A DNA stretch of 64,000 nt from Flaviramulus basaltis (GTDB lineage Bacteria > Bacteroidota > Bacteroidia > Flavobacteriales > Flavobacteriaceae): positions 1,178,001 through 1,242,000 of the forward strand of contig NZ_FPKV01000001.1 of assembly GCF_900114265.1 (NCBI RefSeq), given 5' to 3'. The position numbers were made by a program, and so were the translations under genes. How positions within the stretch are numbered: position 1 is the stretch's first letter; each line of letters begins with the position of its first letter. The notes below the pieces were generated by a model, which did no database searches, was not told the DNA's origin, and saw nothing but the letters and a program-made list of their open reading frames with translations. This document shows, one piece after another, positions 46,201-54,133 of the stretch.

Positions 46201-47516
46201 TTTTGCCAGGTTATACACAAACTCCAGGTTTTATAGGCACTTTAAAACCAACTACAGGTTTTACTTTTGGTAGCCAAAGTGATGTTAGATATTTAGCAGC
46301 AAGAAGAGGTTGGTTAACATTATTTCCAGAATTTAATCAGCAGTTTACAACTACTAATACAAAACAATTGGATGTTTCTGCTAGCTTAGAGCCTATTCAA
46401 GATTTGAAAATTGATTTAGTTGGAAATAGAGCTTATTATGAAAATTATACTGAGAATTTTAGAGTAAATGATATAGGTGGGAACTATGAGTACGAATCCT
46501 TAACACCTAATACATTTGGAAACTTTAATATCTCAACCATTTTAATTAAAACAGCATTTAGTAAAAGTGATGAAAATATAAGTGATGCTTTCAATGATTT
46601 TAGAGCTAACCGATTAAAAATAGCTGATAGATTAGCTGAGGATTTTTATGGTACACCTTCTTTTGATAGAGATGCAGAAGGTTACCCACTAGGTTTTGGT
46701 AAAAATAACCAAAAGGTTTTATTGCCAGCATTTTTAGCTGCTTATTCAGGACAAGATGCTAGCAAAATTAAAACCAGTGCTTTTAGAGATGTGCCTATTC
46801 CAAACTGGGATTTAAAGTATACAGGTTTTATGAAATTCAATTGGTTTAAAAAGCGTTTCAAACGTTTTTCATTAACCCATGGCTACCGTTCTACATATAC
46901 AATCAATCAGTTTAGCACTAACTTAAATTTGGAGGATGGTAATAGGCCAGTACAAGGAATGCCTTATACAAGTCAGCCACAGGGAGCACTAGACCAATCA
47001 GGAAATTATAAAAACGAGCGTTTATTTAGTAATATCAACTTAACAGAAATGTTTAGTCCTTTAGTTCGATTAGATTTTGAAATGAAAAATTCAGTTAAAA
47101 TTCTAGCTGAAATTAAAAAGGATAGATTGCTATCATTGAGTTTTGACAATAATTTAATGACCGAAGTTCAAGGAAACGAATATATTATTGGTTTAGGTTA
47201 CAGAATTAAAGATTTACGCATTCGTTCTAATTTGGCAGGCCCACAAAAACGTATTGTTAGTGATTTAAATATGAAGGCAGATATATCTGTAAGAGATAAT
47301 AAAACTATTATTAGATATTTAGATTTAGAAAATAATCAAATTACATCAGGTCAAACCATTTGGGGTTTAAAATATTCGGCAGATTATGCGTTTAGCAAAA
47401 ACTTAACTGGGATTTTCTATTTTGATTATACGTTTTCAGAATATGCTATTTCAACAGCATTTCCACAAACAACAATTCGTTCAGGATTTACCATCAGATA
47501 TAATTTTGGGAATTAA
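40251..47516 (+). CDS. sprA: Type IX secretion translocon protein SprA (Sov)
   Basis: The 2421-residue protein fits SprA/Sov in length and in its position after ruvA. It has a signal sequence (FFVFVLFCSVVGWSQ) and a very long, strand-rich body with repeated RNRSNFTFDFDQRISLS-type segments, typical of the 36-strand barrel that forms the outer-membrane T9SS channel. The start is a TTG at 40251: no ATG lies between it and the signal peptide, and the TTG reading gives MNRTKLTFYK before the hydrophobic core. SprA exports gliding adhesins and CHU_C- or type A-tagged proteins such as the one at 24938. gcvH follows under its own promoter. Confidence 0.95.
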   Translation: MNRTKLTFYKPLKQYTFFVFVLFCSVVGWSQEPVQDSVQTGFSLGKIKLPNPNSVESKYTYDPETNRYIYTEKIGSFNINYPVILTPREYYDLVAKENLRSYYKEKIDAFDGKKEGADDAQKNLLPEFYVKSDFFETIFGSNTIEVTPTGSVEMDLGVLFSKQDNPSFSPRNRSNFTFDFDQRISLSLLGKVGTRLQVTANYDTQSTFDFQQLIKLEYTPTEDDIIQKIEVGNVSMPLNSSLITGAQSLFGVKTQLQFGKTSVTAVFSEQKSQSNTVVAQGGGTLEEFELFIRDYDENRHFFLAQYFRDTYDTSLQNYPLTNNRGLQITRLEVWMTNRSNRTENVRNIIALQDLGESGKVGSAVNVFAAPGAFPNNANNAFDPTNINASAPNSQLNQNIRDISTAQSGIEVANTREGFDYAKLENARKLTNGQEYTLNTDLGYISLNQRLNNDEVLAVAFQYTLGGKVYQVGEFANDGIDATNVTTNADGDVTNVVNSNLVLKMLKSSITNVNQPVWDLMMKNIYDTGAYNLSQDDFKLNIFYNEASPLNYITPVGTTPFPAPATNEDPLEETPLLRVFNLDKLNFNNDPQSKGDGFFDFVPGITVIPQNGKIVFTSAEPFGEYLFNKLSLNVSEDYNDTSSYNENQAKYVYDVLYSSTKTAALEEIEKNKFKLKGRYKSTGGDGIPIGSFNVPRGSVRVTAGGRVLVEGIDYTVNYNLGRVQILDEALKASNTPIEVSTENNAVFGQQTRRFTGLNVEHKFNENFVLGGTLLNLNERPITQKANYGTEPINNTIFGLNGNYSTKVPFLTRLANKLPNIDTDVESNLSLRGEFAYLAPGAPKGTNLNGEATSYVDDFEGSQNGIDLKSQQSWYLSSRPADLDGDGETDPEYVNGIESGYDRALLNWYSIDPIFYSSQRPSGISDDDVSGLYTSRVFINELFPDRDLVQGQNSVLFTLDLAYYPTERGPYNFEPNAAGGTISNPQNAWAGITRQLTSTDFEQQNVEYIEFWLQDPFQENPSNPGGKLVFNLGNISEDIIKDGKKLYENGLPKDGDVSLLQPTTWGTVVPQNQSLIYAFDTTGQERTNQDVGYDGYNDVEERTISDAFSALEDPSNDNYAYFLNAEGNVFDRYKKYNGADGNTPDTFSDTNRGANTQPDVEDINRDNTMNTIDSYYEYELDITRQNLPISQADFENLPNSNPLKEYLRDFKDRPRILPNGESVNVRWYQFRIPVQGSLATPVGGITDLRSIRFTRLYLKEFTQPTVFRFGTLDLVRSDWRRYSQTLEFDKDDPADDDTDFSVGVIGTLENEGSYDRPPGIEPEELFNNNTVVRQNEQSLVVKVCNLESEDSRAVYKNINVDMRQYKRIRMFMHAEDGESGIGNLNDDDLVGFIRMGNDLTENYYQIEIPLLISQSTTRDGLWPTENEINLPIDILGKVKAQGISDMTLSNVNPTFYDVINGDIVLATDPFSGYAIGQHRVGIKGNPNFGDIRTLMVGVKNRSNGEVCAELWFNELRLSDLDNEGGWAAVVSMDTNIADFANISATGRQSTSGFGSLEQGPSQRSLEDVQQYDVVTNINIGQLLPKKWGIQVPFNYGQSEELITPKYDQFYKDLTLDSRLEAANDNAERERIKEQSEDYTKRQSINFIGVRKTRTTDAKPRFYDVENVTFNYSYNKVEHRDFEIENSVNKTLRVGANYAHNFNPVTVEPFKKNDSLFTGKYWKFLKDFNFNLLPTSFTVNTDINRQFNRQKFREVDLTGSNIGIEELFRRNYTFDFQYGVNYNLTKSLQFNFTAANNNIVRNYYKDNDLIRGEQDDELDVWDGLLDIGDPNRQSQNLGVTYQLPINKIPTFSFIDATYQYTGSFLWQKGSDLYGDLDLTYTDPNDPNNQLTGNFDLGNTIQNSNVHNISTTLDMNRLYKYIGLVKKPIRTVRRRTTPGGGPPGPDQNKSPTPKAKNQSVTKILNAGVDILTSIKRIQFNYSENNGTFLPGYTQTPGFIGTLKPTTGFTFGSQSDVRYLAARRGWLTLFPEFNQQFTTTNTKQLDVSASLEPIQDLKIDLVGNRAYYENYTENFRVNDIGGNYEYESLTPNTFGNFNISTILIKTAFSKSDENISDAFNDFRANRLKIADRLAEDFYGTPSFDRDAEGYPLGFGKNNQKVLLPAFLAAYSGQDASKIKTSAFRDVPIPNWDLKYTGFMKFNWFKKRFKRFSLTHGYRSTYTINQFSTNLNLEDGNRPVQGMPYTSQPQGALDQSGNYKNERLFSNINLTEMFSPLVRLDFEMKNSVKILAEIKKDRLLSLSFDNNLMTEVQGNEYIIGLGYRIKDLRIRSNLAGPQKRIVSDLNMKADISVRDNKTIIRYLDLENNQITSGQTIWGLKYSADYAFSKNLTGIFYFDYTFSEYAISTAFPQTTIRSGFTIRYNFGN

Positions 47517-47526
47517 CAAATAAGGG

Positions 47527-47557
47527 TTTGAATTTAAACTTTGAATAAATACATTTG
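47527..47557 (+). promoter_or_regulatory. Primary-sigma promoter of gcvH
   Basis: TTTG (47527-47530) and TACATTTG (47550-47557) are separated by 19 bases, one of the best matches to the Bacteroidota consensus in this window. The leader to the ATG at 47585 would be about 20 bases. Confidence 0.75.
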
Positions 47558-47584
47558 TTGAATAAACGAACTTAAATTAAAAAC

Positions 47585-47965
47585 ATGAATATTCCATCAG
47601 ATTTAAAATATACTAAAGACCACGAATGGGTTAAAATAGAAGGCGATGTAGCAACTATTGGTATTACAGATTTTGCACAAGGTGAGTTAGGTGATATTGT
47701 TTACGTAGAGGTTGAAACTCTAGATGAAACTTTAGACGCAGAAGAAATTTTTGGAACTGTTGAAGCTGTGAAAACTGTATCAGATTTATTTTTACCATTA
47801 TCTGGTGAGATTATTGAGTTTAATGAAGCTTTAGAAGATGAACCAGAAAAGGTAAATTCTGATCCTTATGGAGATGGTTGGATGATAAAAGTTAAGTGTT
47901 CTGATATGTCTCAAACAGAAGCACTAATGTCTGCCGATGATTACAAAGCATTAATTGGTGCTTAA
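47585..47965 (+). CDS. gcvH: Glycine cleavage system H protein
   Basis: The 126-residue protein is a full GcvH, with KYTKDHEWV at the N-terminus, [13 protein letters not shown], and the lipoylation site K63 in [12 protein letters not shown]. It shuttles the aminomethyl intermediate between the P, T and L proteins of the glycine cleavage complex. None of those partners is in this window. Its last codons overlap the start of the VanZ-like gene. Confidence 0.97.
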   Translation: MNIPSDLKYTKDHEWVKIEGDVATIGITDFAQGELGDIVYVEVETLDETLDAEEIFGTVEAVKTVSDLFLPLSGEIIEFNEALEDEPEKVNSDPYGDGWMIKVKCSDMSQTEALMSADDYKALIGA

Positions 47966-48335
47966 AAAATTAGCGCTAATACTAACAATAATATATTCAA
48001 TAGCATTAGCTACAGTTAGCTTAATTAGAATGGATGATCTTCCTGATATAGGGGTTTCTTTTGGAGACAAAATATTTCATTTTTCAGCTTATTGTTTACT
48101 AACCTATTTGTGGTTTAGTGCGTTTTTATATTCTTTTAAATTTAAAAAAAAACAGGCTATTTTTTTAGCATTTATAGTATCAGTAATATTTGGTATAATT
48201 ATTGAAGTATTACAAGATACCATGACAGTTTCAAGAACCTTAGATGTTTGTGATATTACAGCTAATACCCTTGGAGCATTATTGGCATCGACAGCACTGT
48301 GGTTTAAAAAGGGTTTACACGTTAAAAACTATTAA
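47955..48335 (+). CDS. VanZ-family small membrane protein
   Basis: The product is about 126 residues with four predicted helices and the VanZ-like motifs [16 protein letters not shown] and [26 protein letters not shown]. No ATG is available: the frame starts at TTG 47955 or GTG 47958, both inside the end of gcvH, which suggests translational coupling. VanZ relatives are small membrane proteins of uncertain function; the founding member affects teicoplanin resistance. Pairing with gcvH appears to be conserved in this family, as far as I remember. Confidence 0.85.
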   Translation: MVLKKLALILTIIYSIALATVSLIRMDDLPDIGVSFGDKIFHFSAYCLLTYLWFSAFLYSFKFKKKQAIFLAFIVSVIFGIIIEVLQDTMTVSRTLDVCDITANTLGALLASTALWFKKGLHVKNY

Positions 48336-48395
48336 ACACTTGCTTTTTTGATAAATAAATAGTTATTTTAGCAATCTTGATAAATGATTTAAATT

Positions 48396-49115
48396 ATGGA
48401 ACCTAAAAAAAATCCTAAAGCAAATGTTGGACGTAACAGTTCACTTTATTTCGCAATTGGTCTAGCTTTAATGTTATTTTTAACAAATTATGCTATCAAT
48501 TACAAAACGTATGATAAGTCTAACATAGATATAGGGCAGTTAAACCTTGATGAGTTAGATGATGAAGAAATTCCAATCACAGAACAATTACAAACACCAC
48601 CACCACCACCACCACCACCTGCAGCGCCAGAAGTGATAGAGATTGTTGAGGATGAGGTTGAAATTGAAGAAACAGTTATTGAATCTACAGAGGTAGATCA
48701 AGAAACTGAAATTGTAGAGGTTGAAGAAGTAGAAGTAGAAGAAGTAGAAGAGGATATTGACGTGCCTTTCTCAGTAATTGAAAACGTACCAGTATTTCCA
48801 GGATGTGAGAGTGGTAATAATACTCAAAAAAGAGATTGTATGTCTCAAAAAATATCACAATTTGTAAATAGAAAATTTAATACAGACTTAGCTAGTGATT
48901 TAGGATTATCAGGAAGACAACGTATTAATGTAATTTTCAAAATAGACAAAACAGGTAATATTGTAGGTATACGTGCAAGAGCACCACACCCAGGTTTAGA
49001 AAAAGAAGCAGCTCGTGTTATTGGGTTGTTACCAAAAATGAAACCAGGAAAACAACGTGGTAAACCAGTAAACGTTCCATATTCGTTACCTATTATTTTC
49101 CAAGTTCAAGATTAA
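48396..49115 (+). CDS. TonB-family energy transducer with proline- and glutamate-rich linker
   Basis: The 239-residue protein has an N-terminal membrane helix (about 16-32), a short acidic region, a run of eight prolines at about 69-76, a Glu/Val-rich linker (about 80-123), and a C-terminal TonB_C domain from about 133 (PVFPGCES, then NVIFKIDKTGNIVGI, then VPYSLPIIFQVQ). It should couple the proton gradient, with ExbBD, to outer-membrane transporters. The VFPGCE variant of the domain is shared with the next two genes. A perfect terminator follows. Confidence 0.9.
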   Translation: MEPKKNPKANVGRNSSLYFAIGLALMLFLTNYAINYKTYDKSNIDIGQLNLDELDDEEIPITEQLQTPPPPPPPPAAPEVIEIVEDEVEIEETVIESTEVDQETEIVEVEEVEVEEVEEDIDVPFSVIENVPVFPGCESGNNTQKRDCMSQKISQFVNRKFNTDLASDLGLSGRQRINVIFKIDKTGNIVGIRARAPHPGLEKEAARVIGLLPKMKPGKQRGKPVNVPYSLPIIFQVQD

Positions 49116-49141
49116 CATAAAGAGAAATTTCTTTATATATA

Positions 49142-49178
49142 AAATCCCGTTACAATTTTGTAACGGGATTTCTTTTTT
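49142..49178 (+). terminator. Intrinsic terminator after the first TonB gene
   Basis: AAATCCCGTTACAA and TTGTAACGGGATTT pair perfectly over fourteen positions (49142-49155 with 49158-49171), followed by C and six T residues. Confidence 0.93.
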
Positions 49179-49230
49179 GGTATACTTATTGTGACTTTAC
49201 CATAATATTAACATTTAAACTATAAATATT

Positions 49231-50025
49231 ATGAGTAATCTTAAGAAAACTCACGAAACCATTCGGCAAAATGGAGAAACCGTGAAAAAATCACAAAAGC
49301 ATGAAGCAAATTTACAAAAAAACTCCACCCTTTATTTTCAAATAGGGTTAATTGTTTGTTTACTGGCAGCCTATGGTTTGCTTGAAATGAAATTTGAAAC
49401 GACTATTCCTAAGCTTGTTGAAGTTATTCCGTCAGATGGTCCTATTGAAATTTCAATTGAAAACTTCAAGGTTTATGAAGAACCTTTGCCAAAGTCTGAA
49501 CCTGAAATTCAAAAAAAGACTGTTTTGATTGATAAGATAAAAGAAGTAGACAATGATTATGAAATTAAAAAAGCATTAGAAATTATTACAAGTGACCAAA
49601 ACACATCACCAGATGCTCCAATAGATCCAAGTCAAGTTAGTGTAATTGATATGCCAGATGATGAAACAAATGTCCCTTATAATTTTATACAAAATGTTCC
49701 AATTTACCCAGGTTGTGAAAAAGCAAAAGGTAATGATGAAAGAAAAAAATGTATGTCTGAAAAAATAACAAAGCTAATTCAACGCAAATTTAATAGTGAT
49801 ATCGCTTCAGATTATGGTTTGTCAGGAAGACAAAAAATTGATGTACAGTTCACAATTGATAAAACAGGTCATGTAAACAATATTAAAACTAGAGCACCAC
49901 ATCCTAAATTACAAGACGAAGCTGTTCGTGTTATTAATATGCTGCCAGAAATGACACCTGGCAAACAAAACGATAAAAATGTAGGTGTTATTTACACGCT
50001 ACCAATAGTATTTCAAGTGCAGTAA
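49231..50025 (+). CDS. TonB-family protein, paralogue of the preceding gene
   Basis: The 264-residue protein has a charged N-terminus, one membrane helix (about 36-52), a linker without the poly-proline run, and a C-terminal TonB_C domain from about 158 (PIYPGCEKAKG, DVQFTIDKTGHVNNI, VIYTLPIVFQVQ). The C-terminal half is clearly paralogous to that of the gene at 48396, while the linker is unrelated. The long, lysine-rich N-terminal extension before the helix is cytoplasmic. Flanking terminators suggest independent transcription. Confidence 0.88.
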   Translation: MSNLKKTHETIRQNGETVKKSQKHEANLQKNSTLYFQIGLIVCLLAAYGLLEMKFETTIPKLVEVIPSDGPIEISIENFKVYEEPLPKSEPEIQKKTVLIDKIKEVDNDYEIKKALEIITSDQNTSPDAPIDPSQVSVIDMPDDETNVPYNFIQNVPIYPGCEKAKGNDERKKCMSEKITKLIQRKFNSDIASDYGLSGRQKIDVQFTIDKTGHVNNIKTRAPHPKLQDEAVRVINMLPEMTPGKQNDKNVGVIYTLPIVFQVQ

Positions 50026-50053
50026 AAAGTAAAAATTATAATTTCAGGCTTTC

Positions 50054-50087
50054 AAAACCGTTATCAATTTAGTGATAGCGGTTTTTT
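50054..50087 (+). terminator. Intrinsic terminator after the second TonB gene
   Basis: AAAACCGTTATCA and TGATAGCGGTTTT pair over thirteen positions with one wobble, around a six-base loop, followed by T residues. Confidence 0.88.
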
Positions 50088-50091
50088 AATG

Positions 50092-50119
50092 TTGCATTAT
50101 TAAAAATATAGTATCTTTC
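50092..50119 (+). promoter_or_regulatory. Candidate promoter of the remB-like gene
   Basis: TTG (50092-50094) and TATCTTTC (50112-50119) are 17 bases apart. The second element departs from TAnnTTTG only in the last base. It lies between the terminator and the ATG at 50149. Confidence 0.4.
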
Positions 50120-50148
50120 ACTTTTAAATTAATTCTCAATCATAAAAA

Positions 50149-52248
50149 ATGAAGCAATTCATTGTACTACTCCTACTTTTAGTTCAATATAATAGTTACT
50201 CTCAAAATGCTTTTTTACCAGAAAAACCACCTGTGTTTCCAAATTGCGAGAACATAGAAATAGATTCTTTACAGAATTGTTTTGATAAGAATGTTTACAG
50301 ACTCATTTATGAGAGCTTTAAAGTGCCAGAGCAAGTTGTTAAAGAAAATTATAAAGGTGAAGTTGTGGTGCTCTTTGAAGTTGATACTATTGGAGAATTT
50401 AAAGTTATTTATACAGATGCTGTTTACAAGGAATTAAAAGAAGAGGCTAAAAGAGTTTTTTCGGCCTTTCCAAAAATAAAACCAGCAACCTATAATGGTA
50501 GAAAAACTTTTAAACAATATTCTTTACCAATTAAAATTCCTTTGGTAAATCAAAATGTGGTTACACAAGATGTAGAAAAATTAAAAGAAATATCTAAACT
50601 AGAAGATGCTGCAAAAAAAGAGTTTGATAATGTGAATTCTAGTCTAAAAGCTTTTGAAGATAAAGCATATAGTAGTCAATTAAATATTCAATTTACACAT
50701 AGTGATTATTCTAGGTTTGATAGAAGTATGAATCTTGTTGGAACAAATAGTCATACAGCATCAAAACCTTTTGTTTATGAGGAAGTTTCAAAATATTACG
50801 ATTTTAAAGCCGAAAAAGAAAAACTAAAAAAAGAAACCGATGCTTGGGCTGGTAGAAAACTCTGGAATGAACATTTAGTTCAATTACAAACTGAAGATTA
50901 TTGGTTTACTATAGATCCTATTTTCGATTTAGAAGTTGGTAAAGATTCTGAAGCCAATTTTAGTTCTACTTATAACAATACCAGAGGGTTTTTGGTTCAA
51001 GGTGGACTCGGGAAAAAGTTTAATTTTTATGCTTCTGTTTTTGAAAGTCAAGGGCGTTTTGCACAATATGTAAATGAGTATGCTGAAAGTTTAAGGGGTT
51101 TTGGTCCAGATCCCGCTATAATTCCAGGGCGTGGTATTGCGAAACGTTTTAAAACAGATTCTTACGACTATCCAGTGGCAGAGGCTTATTTATCGTATGC
51201 ACCAGCAAAGTTTATTAATATTCAATTTGGGCATGGTAAAAATTTTATTGGTGATGGATATCGTTCTTTATTACTTAGTGATGTAGCAAGTCCACACCCA
51301 TTTTTAAAGTTAAATACAAAATTCTGGAAAATAAAATACACCAATACTTGGATGTGGTTAAAAGATGTAAGACCAGAAGTTACAGAAGATGGTGCTTTTT
51401 TAACCAAATATATGGCAAACCATTATTTAAGTTGGAATGTTTCTAAACGATTTAATTTAGGGTTATTTGAATCTGTAATTTGGACAAACACAAATGATCG
51501 TGGTTTTGATGTGAACTATTTAAACCCTATTATTTTTTATCGCGCTATTGAGTTTGAAACAGGTCAAGCTTCTGGTAATGCTATAATGGGAGCTTCAGCA
51601 AAATATAAATGGAATGATAATGTCAATTTATATAGCCAGTTTGTTTTAGATGAATTTTCGCTAAATGATGTAAAAGGTGGAGAAAAAAGTTGGAAGAATA
51701 AGTTTGGCTATCAATTAGGAGTTAAATATTATAATGCTTTTAAAGTTGATAACTTATTACTTCAATTTGAATATAACCGAATTCGACCTTATACCTATTC
51801 CCACAATACTATAGCAACAAATTATGGGCATAATAACCAATCTATGGCACATTTATGGGGCGCTAATTTTAGTGAAGCTATTTTAATTGGACGCTATCAT
51901 TATAAACGTTGGTTTGCCGATGCTAAATTAATTTTTGGTACTCGCGGATTGGATATTAATGATGGAACCGATAATTTTAGTTACGGAGGCGATATTTATA
52001 GAAATTATAATGACAGACCTTTTGATACGGGTGTGGAAGTTGGTCAAGGTATTAAAACAAAAATATTTAATGGTAATTTACAGGCAGGTTATCTTATAAA
52101 TCCAGCATCCAATTTGAAGATTTTTACAGATATTACGGTTAGAAATTTTAATCCTGATGCAACAACATCTTCAACGTTTAAGAGTGATACGGTTTGGTTT
52201 AATTTTGGAATTAGAACCGATTTGTTTAATTGGTATTTTGATTATTAG
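50149..52248 (+). CDS. remB: Probable gliding motility protein RemB: TonB_C-like domain fused to an outer-membrane barrel
   Basis: The 699-residue protein has a signal peptide ending NSYSQ, then a TonB_C-like domain at about residues 25-140 (PVFPNCENIEID, EVVVLFEVDTIGEF, FKQYSLPIKIPL), a short helical linker, and a beta-barrel of about 450 residues rich in Tyr, Asn, Gly and Trp with capsule-assembly Wzi-like features (NIQFGHGKNFIGDGYRS). The sequence plan and location near sprA resemble RemB of Flavobacterium johnsoniae, needed for efficient gliding. The symbol is given from memory of that protein. Its stop is four bases from that of the convergent MBL gene. Confidence 0.75.
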   Translation: MKQFIVLLLLLVQYNSYSQNAFLPEKPPVFPNCENIEIDSLQNCFDKNVYRLIYESFKVPEQVVKENYKGEVVVLFEVDTIGEFKVIYTDAVYKELKEEAKRVFSAFPKIKPATYNGRKTFKQYSLPIKIPLVNQNVVTQDVEKLKEISKLEDAAKKEFDNVNSSLKAFEDKAYSSQLNIQFTHSDYSRFDRSMNLVGTNSHTASKPFVYEEVSKYYDFKAEKEKLKKETDAWAGRKLWNEHLVQLQTEDYWFTIDPIFDLEVGKDSEANFSSTYNNTRGFLVQGGLGKKFNFYASVFESQGRFAQYVNEYAESLRGFGPDPAIIPGRGIAKRFKTDSYDYPVAEAYLSYAPAKFINIQFGHGKNFIGDGYRSLLLSDVASPHPFLKLNTKFWKIKYTNTWMWLKDVRPEVTEDGAFLTKYMANHYLSWNVSKRFNLGLFESVIWTNTNDRGFDVNYLNPIIFYRAIEFETGQASGNAIMGASAKYKWNDNVNLYSQFVLDEFSLNDVKGGEKSWKNKFGYQLGVKYYNAFKVDNLLLQFEYNRIRPYTYSHNTIATNYGHNNQSMAHLWGANFSEAILIGRYHYKRWFADAKLIFGTRGLDINDGTDNFSYGGDIYRNYNDRPFDTGVEVGQGIKTKIFNGNLQAGYLINPASNLKIFTDITVRNFNPDATTSSTFKSDTVWFNFGIRTDLFNWYFDY

Positions 52249-52252
52249 AAAA

Positions 52253-53119
52253 TTACTTTTTCAAACTCTTATAAAAAGTTCGTCGTATTTTTTCGCCATT
52301 AATAAATCCAGTGCCATAACCTAAATCGTCAAACGTTTTGGTAATGCTTTCATTGTTTGCCACATCATCTTCAGTTTTGCCTTTTTTAATTTCTTCTAAA
52401 ACATTTGTTTTTAGTGTTTGAAGCATTTTTAAAAAAGAATCATATTCTGCTTTGTTTGATAAGTCTCCATGTCCGGGGATAATTTTAGTATTATCGTCTA
52501 TAACCATTAAACTAGATTTCACTGCATTAATATAACCATCAACACTTCCTCCAGAATTTAAATCGATATAAGGAAAGCGTCCATTAAAATAAGTATCACC
52601 TGTATGTAACACGTTACTATCAGTAAAATATAGCATAATATCACCATCAGTGTGTGCATTTTCAACATGAAAAACAGCAACTTGTTCTCCATTAATTTCT
52701 AAGTTCAATTTATCATTAAACGTAATAACGGGTAGTGCTATTTTTGGTCTTTCGCTTTCAAGACGTTTTCTAACATTATCATGTGCAATAATAGTTGAGC
52801 CTAATTCCCCGAAATTCTCATTACCACCAGTGTGATCTCCATGATGGTGTGTGTTCATTACAATTTTCACAGGTTTATCACTAAGTTTTTTTATGGTCTC
52901 TAAAATTTTAGGTGTTAATGGTGCAAATTGGTTGTCAATAACTAGTACGGTATCATCGCCAGCCGAAACGCCAATATTACCACCGCTTCCAACTAGCATA
53001 TAAATATGGTCTGAAAGCTTTGTGGTTACAATGGTTACATCATCAAAATTGCGTTGCGCACAACTTGAAAAAGATATTGAAATAAAGAATAGAAAAGTTA
53101 AGCATTTGAATACTTTCAT
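52253..53119 (-). CDS. Metallo-beta-lactamase-fold lipoprotein hydrolase
   Basis: The 288-residue product has a lipobox (FSSC, cysteine near 20) and an MBL fold with the zinc motif NTHHHGDHTGG, a third-strand ENAHTDGD, a bridging HTGDTYF and a late GHGD. All the usual metal ligands are present, so it should be an active zinc hydrolase on the periplasmic side or at the surface. The fold covers many reactions (beta-lactam, thioester, lactone), and the substrate cannot be told. Relatives in this phylum are annotated as MBL-fold metallo-hydrolases. It is transcribed divergently from the haem O synthase gene, with overlapping promoters. Confidence 0.92.
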   Translation of the reverse strand: MKVFKCLTFLFFISISFSSCAQRNFDDVTIVTTKLSDHIYMLVGSGGNIGVSAGDDTVLVIDNQFAPLTPKILETIKKLSDKPVKIVMNTHHHGDHTGGNENFGELGSTIIAHDNVRKRLESERPKIALPVITFNDKLNLEINGEQVAVFHVENAHTDGDIMLYFTDSNVLHTGDTYFNGRFPYIDLNSGGSVDGYINAVKSSLMVIDDNTKIIPGHGDLSNKAEYDSFLKMLQTLKTNVLEEIKKGKTEDDVANNESITKTFDDLGYGTGFINGEKIRRTFYKSLKK

Positions 53120-53144
53120 GAAATGGAATTTTTTATCATTATTA

Positions 53145-53179
53145 TAAAGATATTAAAAATACACTTACCATTGCTCAAA
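53145..53179 (-). promoter_or_regulatory. Candidate promoter of the MBL lipoprotein gene
   Basis: On the minus strand TTTG (53179-53176) and TATCTTTA (53152-53145) lie 23 bases apart. The -33 side overlaps the region used by the divergent ctaB promoter. Confidence 0.4.
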
Positions 53180-53201
53180 TTGCTTTTATGAAGTATATTT
53201 G
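53171..53201 (+). promoter_or_regulatory. Primary-sigma promoter of ctaB
   Basis: TTG (53171-53173) and TATATTTG (53194-53201) are separated by 20 bases, then CACTCGCAA. Transcription from about 53208 supports translation from the TTG at 53238. Confidence 0.7.
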
Positions 53202-53237
53202 CACTCGCAATACAAAAGCGATTAAGGTAACAACATA

Positions 53238-54131
53238 TTGAGTAATTCAAAATCTTCATTAACAAGCCCTTCTGTAATTACAGATTTTAAAGAAATCACA
53301 AAAATGCGATTAGCATTAAGTGTTGTTTTTTCATCTATTGCAGGTTACTTGCTTGGGGTTGATACGGTTGATTATAAAACCTTAATATTACTAGCGTTTG
53401 GTGGTTATTTTATGGTTGGAGCTTCTAACGCTTTTAATCAAATTATTGAAAAGGATTTGGACGCCTTAATGGATCGTACTAAAAACAGGCCTATTCCAGC
53501 AGGACGCATGTCGGTAACTACTGCTTTTATTATTGCTTCAATTTTTACACTCGCAGGTATTATTATTTTATACACTATAAACAAGCAAACGGCTATGTTT
53601 GGTGCTATTTCTATTTTTTTATACACCTGTGTTTATACACCATTAAAAACTAAAACACCTTTATCTGTTTTTGTAGGAGCTATTCCGGGAGCTATTCCAT
53701 TCATGTTAGGTTGGGTTGCTGCTACAGATGATTTTGGAATTGAGCCAGGAACCTTATTTGCATTACAGTTTTTTTGGCAGTTTCCTCATTTTTGGGCAAT
53801 TGGGTGGTTTTTATTTGAAGATTATAAGAAAGGTGGGTTTTTTATGCTACCAACAGGAAAGCAAGATAAAGGAACCGCTGTACAAACTATTATGTACACC
53901 ATTTGGACAATAATAGTTTCAATTATTCCAGTATTTGGATTTACTGGACGATTAGAATTATCGATAGTAGCTGCAGTTATAGTATTTGTAATAGGTTTGT
54001 GGATGCTGTATTTTGCTATAAGATTATTTAAAAAAATGACCGAAAAGGCTGCAAAACAATTAATGCTGGTAAGTGTATCGTACATTACTTTAGTTCAAAT
54101 TGTTTATGTAATAGATAAATTTATAAGATAA
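53238..54131 (+). CDS. ctaB: Haem O synthase (protohaem IX farnesyltransferase)
   Basis: The 297-residue UbiA-family protein has nine predicted helices, with the first prenyl-diphosphate motif in NAFNQIIEKDLDALMDRTK (N-x3-D-x3-D-type) and a second at about FLFEDYKKGGF. It farnesylates haem B to haem O, the precursor of haem A for the oxidase. The start is TTG at 53238. The next in-frame ATG (about 53304) would remove an N-terminal region found in homologues, and the promoter lies just upstream of the TTG. It is the first gene of an oxidase assembly cluster. Confidence 0.94.
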   Translation: MSNSKSSLTSPSVITDFKEITKMRLALSVVFSSIAGYLLGVDTVDYKTLILLAFGGYFMVGASNAFNQIIEKDLDALMDRTKNRPIPAGRMSVTTAFIIASIFTLAGIIILYTINKQTAMFGAISIFLYTCVYTPLKTKTPLSVFVGAIPGAIPFMLGWVAATDDFGIEPGTLFALQFFWQFPHFWAIGWFLFEDYKKGGFFMLPTGKQDKGTAVQTIMYTIWTIIVSIIPVFGFTGRLELSIVAAVIVFVIGLWMLYFAIRLFKKMTEKAAKQLMLVSVSYITLVQIVYVIDKFIR

Positions 54132-54133
54132 CC

